NCBI RefSeq assembly: GCF_004402705.1
Contig: NZ_SOFM01000035.1
Coordinates: 62,001-126,000, forward strand
Length of the DNA stretch: 64,000 nucleotides
Reading direction: 5' to 3'
From: Cryobacterium mannosilyticum
Lineage (GTDB): Bacteria; Actinomycetota; Actinomycetes; Actinomycetales; Microbacteriaceae
Numbering within the stretch: position 1 is the first letter of the stretch; the number at the start of each line of letters is the position of its first letter. The notes under the pieces are model-generated. The model was not told the origin of the DNA, did no database searches, and was given only the letters and a program-made list of their open reading frames with translations. Shown here one piece after another: positions 1 to 8,123 of the stretch. A program made the position numbers and the translations under genes.

Positions 1-622
1 TCGAGAACGCGGAGAGCCGGATCGTGGTGGCGATCAGCAGCGCGGCCGCCACCAGCATCAGTGCCGCGATTCCGATGGCCGTGTAACTGGCCACGTTGAG
101 CACCGAGAAGATCTGATCGAGGTACTTGCGCTGGTCTGCGACGTTCTCGACCCCCGGGATGCCGGACAGGCTCTCCACGAGCACGTCGGATTGCGACGGG
201 TCCTTCAGGTTGACCCAGAAGGTCTGGTTGAGCTGATCGGGCGTCACATAGTCGGCCACCGGGTTGCCGGCGAACTGCTTCTTGAAGTTCTCGAAGGCCT
301 GGTCGTGCGTTTCGAAGTAGTACTTGTCGATGAACGGCGCGAGCGTGGGCGACACGAGCTGGGCCTTGACCGCATCGATCTGCTCTGCGGACGCCTCGCC
401 GGCGGTGCACGTCTCGCCCGGGGAGATGGCGGTGCACATGTAGATCCCGACCTGGGCGCGGTCGTACCAGAAGTTCTTCATCTGGCCGATCTGCATCTGC
501 ATCAGGATGGCGGCGCCGACGAAGGTCAGGGAGATGAAGGTCACGAGCACGACCGACACCACCATGGAGGCGTTGCGGCGCAGGCCGTTGGCGGCTTCGG
601 AGAGCACAAGTCCGAGTCTCAT
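1..622 (-). CDS. ftsX: Cell division protein FtsX (3' end outside window)
   Basis: Membrane subunit of the FtsEX complex, which transmits ATP hydrolysis across the membrane to peptidoglycan hydrolases at the septum. About 207 codons are visible. The protein starts MRLGLVLSEAANGLRRN, has a first membrane segment at about residues 20-42, then an extracytoplasmic domain with two cysteines around residues 63-72, and enters a second membrane segment near residue 180 where the window ends. The ATG at 622-620 overlaps the ftsE stop in an ATGA arrangement, so the two are translationally coupled. In actinobacteria ftsEX usually lies beside prfB and smpB, which fits prfB upstream here. The C-terminal membrane helices are not visible. 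Confidence 0.93.
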   Translation of the reverse strand, partial: MRLGLVLSEAANGLRRNASMVVSVVLVTFISLTFVGAAILMQMQIGQMKNFWYDRAQVGIYMCTAISPGETCTAGEASAEQIDAVKAQLVSPTLAPFIDKYYFETHDQAFENFKKQFAGNPVADYVTPDQLNQTFWVNLKDPSQSDVLVESLSGIPGVENVADQRKYLDQIFSVLNVASYTAIGIAALMLVAAALLIATTIRLSAFS

Positions 623-1788
623 CGGGTGGGCCCTACATTCTGTTCGCCGGACTGGTCCGTTTTCTCGCCGGGCGCGCGCAGGCCGAGTTTCTCGGCGAGC
701 GTCAGCTGCTCGGGCACGTCGTGCTGGGTGACCGGCAGCGCCGGCCGTGCCATCGGGCGGCCCGGGTCAGTGGGCGGAGCCGGTTCCGGCTCCGGTTCGA
801 CGTGCGGAAGGGGCATGCCCGTGTCGGCGGCGATGGCGGCGGCCTGTGCCCGCCCCGCCCTGGTCGGCGCGGGTTCATGCCGCACTGCGGGTGCGGGTGC
901 GGCGACGGGTTCGGGGGCCGGCGGGAAGGTGAGCGGCTCGGAAGGCGTCGGCGCGAACACCGAGGCGAGCCGTGGCGGCACGGCGGGGGCCTGGGCGGCG
1001 GGAATGGGGGCCTCGGGGGTCCGGGCCGCAGGGGTCTGGGTCTGGGCCGCCTGGACGCTCGCGCGCCGGTGGGTTCCGGCGCCTGCGGTGATGGTCGGGA
1101 TCGCCGCGGTGGCGTAGCCGCCCTGGCGTTCGTCGCGCACGATCTTGCCGCTGGCGAGTTCGATCACGCGGCGCTGCATCTGGTCGACGATGCCGGCCTC
1201 ATGGGTCGCCATGATCACGGTCGTGCCACCGGCGTTGATCCGTTCGAGCAGGGCCATGATCCCGGCGCTCGTGGTGGGGTCGAGGTTTCCGGTGGGCTCG
1301 TCGGCGAGCAGCACCTGCGGCTTGTTCACGATCGCCCGGGCGATGGCAACTCGCTGCTGCTCACCGCCGGAGAGTTCATGCGGGAACCGCTGTGCCTTCT
1401 CGGCCAGGCCCACCATCTTCAGGGTGTCCGGGACTGCTTCCTGGATGAACCCCCGGGACTTGCCGATCACCTGGAGGCTGAACGCGACGTTGTCGAAGAC
1501 CGTCTTGTTCGGCAGCAGGCGGAAGTCCTGGAAGACGACGCCGAGATTGCGCCGGAAATACGGCACCTTGCGGTTGGAGATCGACCGGAGGTCCTGGCCG
1601 AGCACGTGGATGCTGCCGCTGGTCGGTCGGTCTTCCTTCAGGACCAGGCGCAGGCAGGTCGACTTGCCCGAGCCGGACGCACCGACGAGGAAGACGAACT
1701 CGCCGCGCAGCACTTCGACGTCGATATCGTCCAAAGCGGGTCGGTTCGTTCCCGGATACTTCTTGGTGATGTGGTCAAAACGGATCAT
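619..1788 (-). CDS. ftsE: Cell division ATP-binding protein FtsE with long C-terminal tail
   Basis: Cytoplasmic ATPase partner of FtsX. The ABC domain covers about residues 1-225: Walker A GASGSGKST at 36-44, signature LSGGEQ at 139-144, Walker B LLADEPTGNLD from 160 and the H-loop His at about 196. FtsE proteins are usually near 230 residues, but this one is 389. Residues about 228-389 form a Pro/Ala/Glu-rich, probably disordered tail with no recognisable domain. The frame is open throughout and ends exactly at the ATGA overlap with ftsX, so the tail is part of the gene and not a misread. The gene lies 77 bp downstream of prfB on the same strand. Confidence 0.95.
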   Translation of the reverse strand: MIRFDHITKKYPGTNRPALDDIDVEVLRGEFVFLVGASGSGKSTCLRLVLKEDRPTSGSIHVLGQDLRSISNRKVPYFRRNLGVVFQDFRLLPNKTVFDNVAFSLQVIGKSRGFIQEAVPDTLKMVGLAEKAQRFPHELSGGEQQRVAIARAIVNKPQVLLADEPTGNLDPTTSAGIMALLERINAGGTTVIMATHEAGIVDQMQRRVIELASGKIVRDERQGGYATAAIPTITAGAGTHRRASVQAAQTQTPAARTPEAPIPAAQAPAVPPRLASVFAPTPSEPLTFPPAPEPVAAPAPAVRHEPAPTRAGRAQAAAIAADTGMPLPHVEPEPEPAPPTDPGRPMARPALPVTQHDVPEQLTLAEKLGLRAPGEKTDQSGEQNVGPTR

Positions 1789-1865
1789 GGCCCCTTGAGC
1801 CTAAGCAGGCATCCGGGTTTTTCCTACTGCGACATACCGAACCGCGGACTCGGTCCGAAAGCGGT

Positions 1866-2978
1866 TCAGTCCTTCGGCGCCTGTTTGCGCCAGCGGATGC
1901 CCGCGGCGATGAACGGGTCGAGGTCGCCGTCGAACACCTGGCTCGGGTTGTTGGTCTCGTAGTTGGTGCGGAGGTCCTTGACCATCTGGTACGGCGCGAG
2001 CACGTAGCTGCGCATCTGGTCGCCCCAGCTCGCGGTGATGACGCCGGCCAGTTCCTTCTTGGTCGCGGCCTCCTGCTCGCGCTGCAGGAGCAGCAGCCGG
2101 GACTGCAGCACGCGCAGGGCGGCGGCGCGATTCTGGATCTGGCTCTTCTCGTTCTGGCAGCTCACCACGGTGCCGGTCGGCAGGTGGGTGATCCGCACGG
2201 CGGAGTCGGTCGTGTTCACCGATTGCCCGCCGGGGCCGCTGGAACGGAACACGTCGACCCGGATGTCGCTGTCGGGGATCTCGATCGATTCGGTCTGCTC
2301 GATCAGGGGCACGACCTCGACCGCGGCGAACGAGGTCTGGCGCTTGCCTGCCGAGTTGAACGGGCTCATCCGCACGAGACGGTGCGTGCCGGCCTCCACG
2401 CTCAGGGTGCCGAAGGCATAGGGGGAATCGACCTGGAAGGTCGCGGACTTGATGCCGGCCTCCTCGGCGTAGCCGACGTCGAGCACCTGCACGGGGTAGT
2501 TGTGCTGCTCGGCCCAGCGCAGGTACATCCGCAGCAGCATTTCGGCGAAGTCGGCCGCGTCGACGCCGCCGGCGCCGGAGCGGATGGTCACCACCGCGGG
2601 TCGCTCGTCGAATTCGCCGTTGAGCAGGGTGTGCACCTCGAGGTCGCCGAGCACCTTCTTCAGGCTCGCCAGCTCGGCAGTCGCCTCCTGGGCGGACTCC
2701 TCGTCGCCCTGGCCCTCATTGGCCATCTCCACCAGGACTTCGAGGTCGTCGAGGCGCCGTTCGATGCTCTCGATGCGGGCGAGCTCGGACTGGCGGTGGC
2801 TGAGCGCGCTGGTGACCTTCTGGGCGTGCTCGGAGTCGTCCCACAGGTCGGGGGCTCCGGCCTGGTCGTTCAGGTCGGCGATGTCGGTGCGCAGTTGATC
2901 GATGTCGATCACCGCCCGGATGTCGCCAAAGGTGGCCCGCAGTGCGGCGATCTGCTCCGAAAAGTCCAGCTCAATCAT
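1866..2978 (-). CDS. prfB: Peptide chain release factor 2
   Basis: RF2 recognises UGA and UAA stop codons and triggers peptidyl-tRNA hydrolysis on the ribosome. The start at ATG 2978-2976 (MIELDFSEQ) gives 370 residues, the usual family length; the open frame continues upstream, but that part is not RF2-like. The stop-codon reading motif SPF is at 205-207 and the catalytic GGQ at 250-252. The reading frame runs through without the in-frame UGA and programmed +1 shift that autoregulates prfB in E. coli, so that control is absent. It is divergent from the MFS gene with 73 bp between starts, and is followed by ftsE-ftsX. Confidence 0.96.
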   Translation of the reverse strand: MIELDFSEQIAALRATFGDIRAVIDIDQLRTDIADLNDQAGAPDLWDDSEHAQKVTSALSHRQSELARIESIERRLDDLEVLVEMANEGQGDEESAQEATAELASLKKVLGDLEVHTLLNGEFDERPAVVTIRSGAGGVDAADFAEMLLRMYLRWAEQHNYPVQVLDVGYAEEAGIKSATFQVDSPYAFGTLSVEAGTHRLVRMSPFNSAGKRQTSFAAVEVVPLIEQTESIEIPDSDIRVDVFRSSGPGGQSVNTTDSAVRITHLPTGTVVSCQNEKSQIQNRAAALRVLQSRLLLLQREQEAATKKELAGVITASWGDQMRSYVLAPYQMVKDLRTNYETNNPSQVFDGDLDPFIAAGIRWRKQAPKD

Positions 2979-3051
2979 GTCGGACCCCAGCCTACCGGGC
3001 GGTTCCGTGCGGACCATGGCCGGGCAGCGCCTGAAGTAGCATCGAGGAGCC

Positions 3052-4344
3052 ATGAGTAACGCCGAACGCTCCTTCAGCCTGCGCTCCGTTGCCCTCGCCG
3101 CATTCCTGCCGACGCTGCTCTTCTCGATCGGCGAGGGGGCGATCATCCCGCTCATCCCCATCGTCGCCAACAACCTCGGGGCATCCCTCGCCGTGGCCGG
3201 TCTCATCGCGGCCATGATCATGGTCGGCGAACTGATCGGCGACATCCCCAGCGGCTGGGTGGTCTCCCGAATCGGCGAGCGCAACGCGATGATCTGGGCC
3301 GCGATGCTCTCGATCATCGCCGTGCTGATCTGCATCGCCGCACCGAACCCGTTCGTGTTGGGGCTGGGCATCTTCCTCGTCGGGCTCGCGACGGCCGTGT
3401 TCGCCCTGGCCCGCCACGCCTTCATGACCACGTATGTCCCGCTCGCCTACCGGGCTCGGGCCCTGTCCACCCTCGGCGGCATCTTCCGAGCCGGCTGGTT
3501 CATCGGCCCGTTCATCGCCACCGCACTGATCCGGTTGACGGGCAGCACCCAATCGGTGTTCTGGGTCTTCGTGGTCTGCTGCCTCGGCGCGGCGGCCATG
3601 CTGCTGCTGCTGCGCGATCCGTCGCGCACCTTCGGCACGCCCGAGCCGGTCGTCGCCGCGGACGGCACGACGCGCAGCGCGGGCGAGGAACTGGCCGCCG
3701 AGGAATCCGAGGGCCTCTTCCGCACGATCTGGAGCTACCGGGCCGTGCTCGGCAAGCTCGGCACCGGGGCGGGCCTGATCGGCGCCATGCGCGCCACCCG
3801 CACGGTCCTCCTCCCCCTCTGGGCGGTGAGCATCGGCATCAACGAACCCGACATCGCGCTGATCATCGGCATCGCCGGCGGCATCGACTTCGCCCTTTTC
3901 TACGCCAGCGGCCAGATCATGGACCGGTTCGGACGGCTGTGGACGGCGCTGCCGTCGATGGTCGGGCTCGGGGCCGGGCATCTCGTGCTCGCGTTCACCC
4001 ACGACCTGCCGAGCAATGTGGAGTGGTTCATCGCGGTGGCGATGTTCCTCTCCCTGGCCAACGGGATCGGCAGCGGCCTCCTGATGACCCTCGGTGCGGA
4101 CCTCGCACCGGAGAACAACCCGGCGCCCTTCCTCGGCGCCTGGCGGTTCACCGCCGACCTCGGCGGCGCGGCCGCTCCCCTGGCGGTGTCCGGCCTGACC
4201 GCACTGGTCTCTTTGTCACTGGCCAGCGGTGTGATGGGCGTCTTCGGCCTGTTCGGGGCGGTGCTGCTCGGGCGCTACATCCCGCGCTACGCGCCCCGCC
4301 GTCCACGCCCGGGGTCACGCCCAGGGCCACCCCCCGGGTCGTAG
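3052..4344 (+). CDS. MFS transporter
   Basis: A 430-residue major facilitator with about 12 hydrophobic segments. The loop after the second helix carries the family motif region GELIGDIPSGWVVSRIGER, and a charged central loop lies near residues 200-220. The C-terminus is basic and proline-rich. The start ATG at 3052 is preceded by GAGGAG. The substrate cannot be told from the sequence; it could be a drug or metabolite exporter. It is divergent from prfB and followed 40 bp later by the nitroreductase-family gene on the same strand, so the three genes 3052-5487 may be one transcript. Confidence 0.88.
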   Translation: MSNAERSFSLRSVALAAFLPTLLFSIGEGAIIPLIPIVANNLGASLAVAGLIAAMIMVGELIGDIPSGWVVSRIGERNAMIWAAMLSIIAVLICIAAPNPFVLGLGIFLVGLATAVFALARHAFMTTYVPLAYRARALSTLGGIFRAGWFIGPFIATALIRLTGSTQSVFWVFVVCCLGAAAMLLLLRDPSRTFGTPEPVVAADGTTRSAGEELAAEESEGLFRTIWSYRAVLGKLGTGAGLIGAMRATRTVLLPLWAVSIGINEPDIALIIGIAGGIDFALFYASGQIMDRFGRLWTALPSMVGLGAGHLVLAFTHDLPSNVEWFIAVAMFLSLANGIGSGLLMTLGADLAPENNPAPFLGAWRFTADLGGAAAPLAVSGLTALVSLSLASGVMGVFGLFGAVLLGRYIPRYAPRRPRPGSRPGPPPGS

Positions 4345-4384
4345 AGCAGGAATGCCGGCCGCGCCGATGGCGTTGAATGGTGAC

Positions 4385-4828
4385 ATGCCACTGCACGGAG
4401 AATACGAACCGAGCCCACAAAAATGGGTGCGCGACCAGGTCGACCTGTACGAGAGCTCCGGCGGAACCCAGGGCACCACGATGCGCGGGATGCCCGTGGT
4501 CGTGCTATCCACGGTCGGCGCGAAGTCGGGCAAGCTGCGCAAGGTCCCGCTGATGCGGGTCGAGCACGAGGGCCGGTATGCCGCGATCGCGTCGCTCGGC
4601 GGCAGCCCGAAGAACCCGGTCTGGCACGCGAACGTGGTCGCGCATCCGCTGGTGGAGCTGCAGGACGGCCCGCGCAAATGGTACATGGTCGCCCGCGAGG
4701 TCACCGGCGCCGAACGGGACGAGTGGTGGGTCCGGGCGGTTGCCGCATACCCCGACTACGCGGATTACCAGGTCAAGACCGACCGGGTGATCCCGGTCTT
4801 CGTGCTCGAGCCGGTGTCCGCGTCCTGA
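4385..4828 (+). CDS. Deazaflavin (F420)-dependent nitroreductase family protein
   Basis: A 147-residue protein of the DDN/FDOR split-barrel family, which binds F420H2 or related flavins and reduces quinones, nitro compounds or other substrates. It begins MPLHGEYEPSPQKWVRDQV, the typical family opening, and carries the core TVGAKSGKLRKVPLMRVEHEG and the segment NPVWHANVVAHP. An upstream ATG at 4352 would add 11 residues unlike the family, so 4385 is preferred; no strong ribosome site decides this. The stop overlaps the ATG of the pentapeptide gene by one base. The physiological substrate is unknown. Confidence 0.85.
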   Translation: MPLHGEYEPSPQKWVRDQVDLYESSGGTQGTTMRGMPVVVLSTVGAKSGKLRKVPLMRVEHEGRYAAIASLGGSPKNPVWHANVVAHPLVELQDGPRKWYMVAREVTGAERDEWWVRAVAAYPDYADYQVKTDRVIPVFVLEPVSAS

Positions 4829-5487
4829 TGATAGCCCGCTCGGCGACCCGCGGTCCGCTCCTCGACCCGATCCGGCTCACCGGGCTAGCTGCCGCCGACG
4901 GTTCCGAGCTCAGGGCCGGCGGCAGCTACGACGCGCAGTCCTTCGACGGCTGCGACCTCTCCGGCCGTGACCTCACCGGGATCGGCTTCCTCGAGTGCGA
5001 GTTCCGCGGGGTGTCCCTCGACGACGCGACGCTGCGCGGGGCATCCGTGGCCGAGTGCGTGGCCGTCGAACTGCACGCTGCCGTGCTGAAGGCGCCGCGG
5101 TCGAGTTGGCGCGACGTGCGGATCGAACGATCCAGGCTCGGCTCGACAGAGCTCTACGAGTCAGACCTGCGCAGCGTGCAGATCGACGGTTCCAAGCTCG
5201 ATTTCGTGAACCTGCGGAATTCGAAGTTGACCGATGTGCTGTTCTCCAATTGCATCATCGAGGAACTCGACCTCGGCAGCGTCGTCGCTCAGCGGGTCGA
5301 ACTGCGCGGCTGCCGGATCGGCACGCTCGACCTGTCCAGTGCCACCCTCAAGCACGTCGACCTGCGCGGGGCCGAGTTCAGCGTCATCCGCGGCCTCGAC
5401 GGCCTGCGCGGAGCGACCATCGACGAATCGCAGTTGAGCCTGCTCGCTCCCCTGCTGGCCGGTCACCTCGGCATCGTCGTCGAGTAG
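4828..5487 (+). CDS. Pentapeptide-repeat protein
   Basis: A 219-residue protein with repeats of the form A(D/N)LXX from about residue 40 to 200, for example FDGCDLSGRDLTG, DDATLRGAS and YESDLRSVQIDGSKL, predicting a right-handed quadrilateral beta-helix. The start is the ATG of a TGATG overlap with the preceding gene, so the two are probably co-translated. Some proteins of this fold (Qnr, MfpA) mimic DNA and protect gyrase, but most have no assigned role. Nothing here selects between these, so the function is left open. Confidence 0.85.
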   Translation: MIARSATRGPLLDPIRLTGLAAADGSELRAGGSYDAQSFDGCDLSGRDLTGIGFLECEFRGVSLDDATLRGASVAECVAVELHAAVLKAPRSSWRDVRIERSRLGSTELYESDLRSVQIDGSKLDFVNLRNSKLTDVLFSNCIIEELDLGSVVAQRVELRGCRIGTLDLSSATLKHVDLRGAEFSVIRGLDGLRGATIDESQLSLLAPLLAGHLGIVVE

Positions 5488-5513
5488 CCCGGCCGGGCCC
5501 GGCCACGCAGGTG

Positions 5514-6398
5514 TCAGGAGATGACGCCCGCCGTGATCTCCAGGTCGGATTTCGGGCGTTCCCGCTGGGTGGCGATCGCCGCCCCGGCCGCCACACACAC
5601 CACGAGGATCGCGATCTGCTGCTGCAGCAGGAACGTCTCCCCCAGCACCAGGGCGCCGAACAGCGCGGCGATGACCGGGCCGAAGCTGGTGATGATCGCG
5701 TAGAGCCGAGGGGTGATCCGGCGCAGGATGAATGTGTCAAGCGTGTACGGGAAGGCCGATGAGAGCGCTCCGACCGCGAGGAGCAGCCCGAGGACACCCC
5801 AGTTCAGGCTGGAGTAGTCGACCGTGACCAGGGCGAACGGCACGAGCAGAGCCAGGCTGACGACGCTCGCCACCGAGATGCCTTCCAGGCCGGGGAAGGT
5901 CACCGCCACCCGCCGGGTGAGCAGGATGTATGCCGCCCAGGCCGCCGCGGCGGCGAGGGCGAAGAGGATGCCGGGGAGGTTGAGCTCCCCGGTCGACCAG
6001 GTCAGGAGGAAGACCCCGGCGGCGGCCGCGCTCGCGCAGACGAAGTCGATCGGCCGACGCGACGACGCCAGGGCCAGGGCGAAGGGGCCGAGGAACTCGA
6101 TCGTGGCTGCGACGCCGAGCCCGAGCAGGTCGACGGCCTCGTAGAAGGTCAGGTTCATGATCGCGAGCACCAGCCCGAGGGCCAGGGCAGGCCACAGCCT
6201 GCGCCAGGTCAGGGTCGACAGTTTCGGACGGTAGAACGGCAGAACAGTGCAGGCCATCACGAGCTGCCGGGCCGCCACCACCACGGGTGAGCCGACGAGC
6301 GGAATGGCGAGCCCGGCGAGGGACGACCCGAAGTTGATGCTGACCTCGGTCGCGAGCTGGGCGCCCGCGCCGGTCAGACGATCGCGCTGGGCGGTCAC
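5514..6398 (-). CDS. EamA/RhtA-type exporter
   Basis: A 294-residue drug/metabolite-transporter family protein with about 10 membrane segments and two EamA halves, most similar in style to the RhtA threonine/homoserine exporter. The second half carries GALSSAFPYTLD and a helix ending LVLGETFLLQQQ. The GTG at 6398 is chosen because GAGGAGAGCC precedes it at good spacing; a GTG at 6416 would add six residues and has no such site. It is convergent with the pentapeptide gene (26 bp between stops). The substrate is an inference from family resemblance only. Confidence 0.82.
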   Translation of the reverse strand: MTAQRDRLTGAGAQLATEVSINFGSSLAGLAIPLVGSPVVVAARQLVMACTVLPFYRPKLSTLTWRRLWPALALGLVLAIMNLTFYEAVDLLGLGVAATIEFLGPFALALASSRRPIDFVCASAAAAGVFLLTWSTGELNLPGILFALAAAAAWAAYILLTRRVAVTFPGLEGISVASVVSLALLVPFALVTVDYSSLNWGVLGLLLAVGALSSAFPYTLDTFILRRITPRLYAIITSFGPVIAALFGALVLGETFLLQQQIAILVVCVAAGAAIATQRERPKSDLEITAGVIS

Positions 6399-6484
6399 GG
6401 CTCTCCTCGTCCGCACCCGGTCGGGCGCGCTTTCCGAGAGTACCGGGTCGCCGGCGCCGATCGGGAAACCCGGGCCCGCGTCGC

Positions 6485-6991
6485 CTACCGGAACACCGAC
6501 CGCGCCACGGCCGAGACCTCCAGCGGCACGCCCTCCGGCAGGAAGAAGACCAGCACCGGCGGGCGCCAGACCGCGCCCAGCCTGACGCTCGCGCTCTGCC
6601 CGTCAGCCGAGTCGGCCCCGGTCAGTTCCACCCCGTCGACGCCGCCGTGGGGCGCCGTCGCCAGGTAGTCCTCGGCCGCCGCCCGCACCTCGTCGGATCG
6701 GAGCACGGGTCTGGGGACCGGCCCGGACGGGTCAGCGGTGATTCCGACCGCGTCGAGCGAGAAGGACTCGGCGCCGGCGAGCGCGGCACCGTCGGCCAGG
6801 GTGAGCAGCCGTTTGTGGTCCAGGTAGAGCGAACTCGCGGCCACGACGACGAGGATCAGCACGAGTGCGAGGAAGGCATAGACGATCGTCAGGATCAGAG
6901 TCGAGCCTTCCTCGTCCGGGCCGAGGCTGCCCCAGATGCGGCAGACCGCGGCGCACCTCCGGCCCGAACGACCGGGCGCTCCCCGGTTCAT
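6485..6991 (-). CDS. TadG/TadE-like pilus-assembly protein (last gene of Tad operon)
   Basis: A 168-residue protein with a basic N-terminus, the GSTLILTIVYAF entry into a single membrane segment at about residues 32-54, and an extracytoplasmic domain that includes the LADGAALAGAESFSLDA segment typical of Tad pseudopilins and TadG-like proteins. Its ATG overlaps the preceding stop by one base (TGATG). Members of this family are secretory-pathway minor pilins or pilus adaptors. It ends the operon and is followed by the convergent-direction spacer before the EamA gene. The division between TadE, TadF and TadG types cannot be made firmly in actinobacteria. Confidence 0.75.
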   Translation of the reverse strand: MNRGAPGRSGRRCAAVCRIWGSLGPDEEGSTLILTIVYAFLALVLILVVVAASSLYLDHKRLLTLADGAALAGAESFSLDAVGITADPSGPVPRPVLRSDEVRAAAEDYLATAPHGGVDGVELTGADSADGQSASVRLGAVWRPPVLVFFLPEGVPLEVSAVARSVFR

Positions 6992-7506
6992 CAGCCGGCC
7001 CTGCGGAACCGGGACACCGTCTGGGTGGCGACGGCTTCCATCGGGATGCTCGCCGCGCTTCGCAGGGACAGCAGATCGGGGACCAGTGGCAACGCCACGC
7101 GAATCCGCACTGTGACGGAAACCGTGCTCCGCCGAGCCAGACAGCCCCCGGCCCCGCAGTCGATGCTCACCGCGGCGCTGTCTCCGGCGATGCCGTAGTC
7201 GTCGAGCCCGACCTGCACTGCCCGGAGGGCCCCGGCGCGAGCGGCGGTCTCGTCCGGCGCCTGAACGTAGACGCGGGCGGCCTGCCGCGCCGCGCCCTCG
7301 ACCGCGAACGCCCCGCCCTGCAGCGCCGACATGGCCAGCACGAGGTAGACGAGCGGAACGAGGAGGATCGCCCCGGCGGTGATGAACTCGAGCGCGGCCG
7401 ACCCTTCTTCCCCGGCGAGAAGCTGGCCGACGGACCGGCGAACGCCCGCGGTCGGCTTCGTCTCCGCCCGGCCGCAGCTCCTACTCGAGGCCTTCCACGG
7501 CGGCAT
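6991..7506 (-). CDS. TadE-family pilus-assembly protein
   Basis: A 171-residue protein with the TadE motif GSAALEFITAGAILL at about residues 35-49 leading into one membrane segment, then an extracytoplasmic domain with two close cysteines (DCGAGGC). The start ATG at 7506-7504 is set by GGAGGTGG seven to eight bases upstream; it lies inside the 3' end of the preceding gene, a 26-bp overlap in another frame. A more upstream in-frame start would run deep into that gene. It is a minor pseudopilin candidate of the Tad machinery. Confidence 0.8.
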   Translation of the reverse strand: MPPWKASSRSCGRAETKPTAGVRRSVGQLLAGEEGSAALEFITAGAILLVPLVYLVLAMSALQGGAFAVEGAARQAARVYVQAPDETAARAGALRAVQVGLDDYGIAGDSAAVSIDCGAGGCLARRSTVSVTVRIRVALPLVPDLLSLRSAASIPMEAVATQTVSRFRRAG

Positions 7507-7885
7507 GCCCCACCACCTCCAGACCGCGATCGAGTCCGAGGAGACCGAGCAGCGGCAGCGGGGCGATGACCCGCACCTGCACACTCGGGTAGCCGTCGTA
7601 TTCGGTGTAGCCGGCGACGACATCCGTGGCGTAGCCGGGACCCAGTGCCACGGTGACCAGTTCCCGGGTGCGCGCGACGCCCTCGGCCAGGCTGCTGTCG
7701 GCCAGGGCGGCGAACCGTGCCCCTTCGGCCGCCGCGTCGAGAGCGGTATTGCGCACGTGCAGGGCGAGCGCGAGTTGCATGACGGTGAGGGTCAGCACCG
7801 TGAGGAGCGCGCCCACCAGGACGAATTCGGCCGCCGCCGATCCTCGGTCACCGGCCAGGGCGGATGCGCGTCGCGGGAGAAACAT
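7481..7885 (-). CDS. TadE-family pilus-assembly protein
   Basis: A 134-residue protein opening MFLPRRASALAGDRGSAAAEFV, where GSAAAEF is the TadE-type processing and membrane-entry motif, followed by one membrane segment to about residue 45 and the conserved AAAEGARFAAL stretch. The remaining 80 residues should lie outside the membrane. Ten bases separate it from the upstream 58-residue gene. Family knowledge places it as a minor pilin of Flp/Tad pili, which mediate adhesion or surface attachment. Confidence 0.82.
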   Translation of the reverse strand: MFLPRRASALAGDRGSAAAEFVLVGALLTVLTLTVMQLALALHVRNTALDAAAEGARFAALADSSLAEGVARTRELVTVALGPGYATDVVAGYTEYDGYPSVQVRVIAPLPLLGLLGLDRGLEVVGHAAVEGLE

Positions 7886-7895
7886 CGTCCGGGGG

Positions 7896-8072
7896 TCAGA
7901 AACCGCTCACGCGGTCGATGGCCTGCTGGAACACCCCGCTCAGGGCCGGGCCGGCCAGACCCCAGATGATGATGACCAGGCCTGCAGTCATCAGGGTGAT
8001 CAGGACCCAGCCGGGGACGTCCCCGGTGTCGTCGCTCCACAGGGCCAGGAAACGCCGCCGCAATGTGGTCAT
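7896..8072 (-). CDS. 58-residue membrane protein at the Flp pilin position
   Basis: A small gene missed by length filters. It starts at ATG 8072-8070 with GAGGAGCAAG upstream and ends TGA at 7896. The product begins MTTLRRRFLALWSDDTGDVPG, then has one hydrophobic helix WVLITLMTAGLVIIIWGLAG and a short amphipathic tail. Size, single helix, charged leader and position between tadC and tadE match the Flp major pilin. Unlike classical Flp, it has no Glu five residues after the leader glycine, so type IV prepilin processing is uncertain. It may be a divergent pilin or a structural partner. Confidence 0.72.
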   Translation of the reverse strand: MTTLRRRFLALWSDDTGDVPGWVLITLMTAGLVIIIWGLAGPALSGVFQQAIDRVSGF

Positions 8073-8123
8073 CTTGCTCCTCTTTTCCGTTTTTCCGTGG
8101 GAATCACTTGGTGGGTTGGTAGG

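Noticed and set aside
1866..2978. Programmed frameshift in prfB.
   Set aside because: The frame runs from ATG through the SPF and GGQ motifs with no in-frame stop near codon 26.
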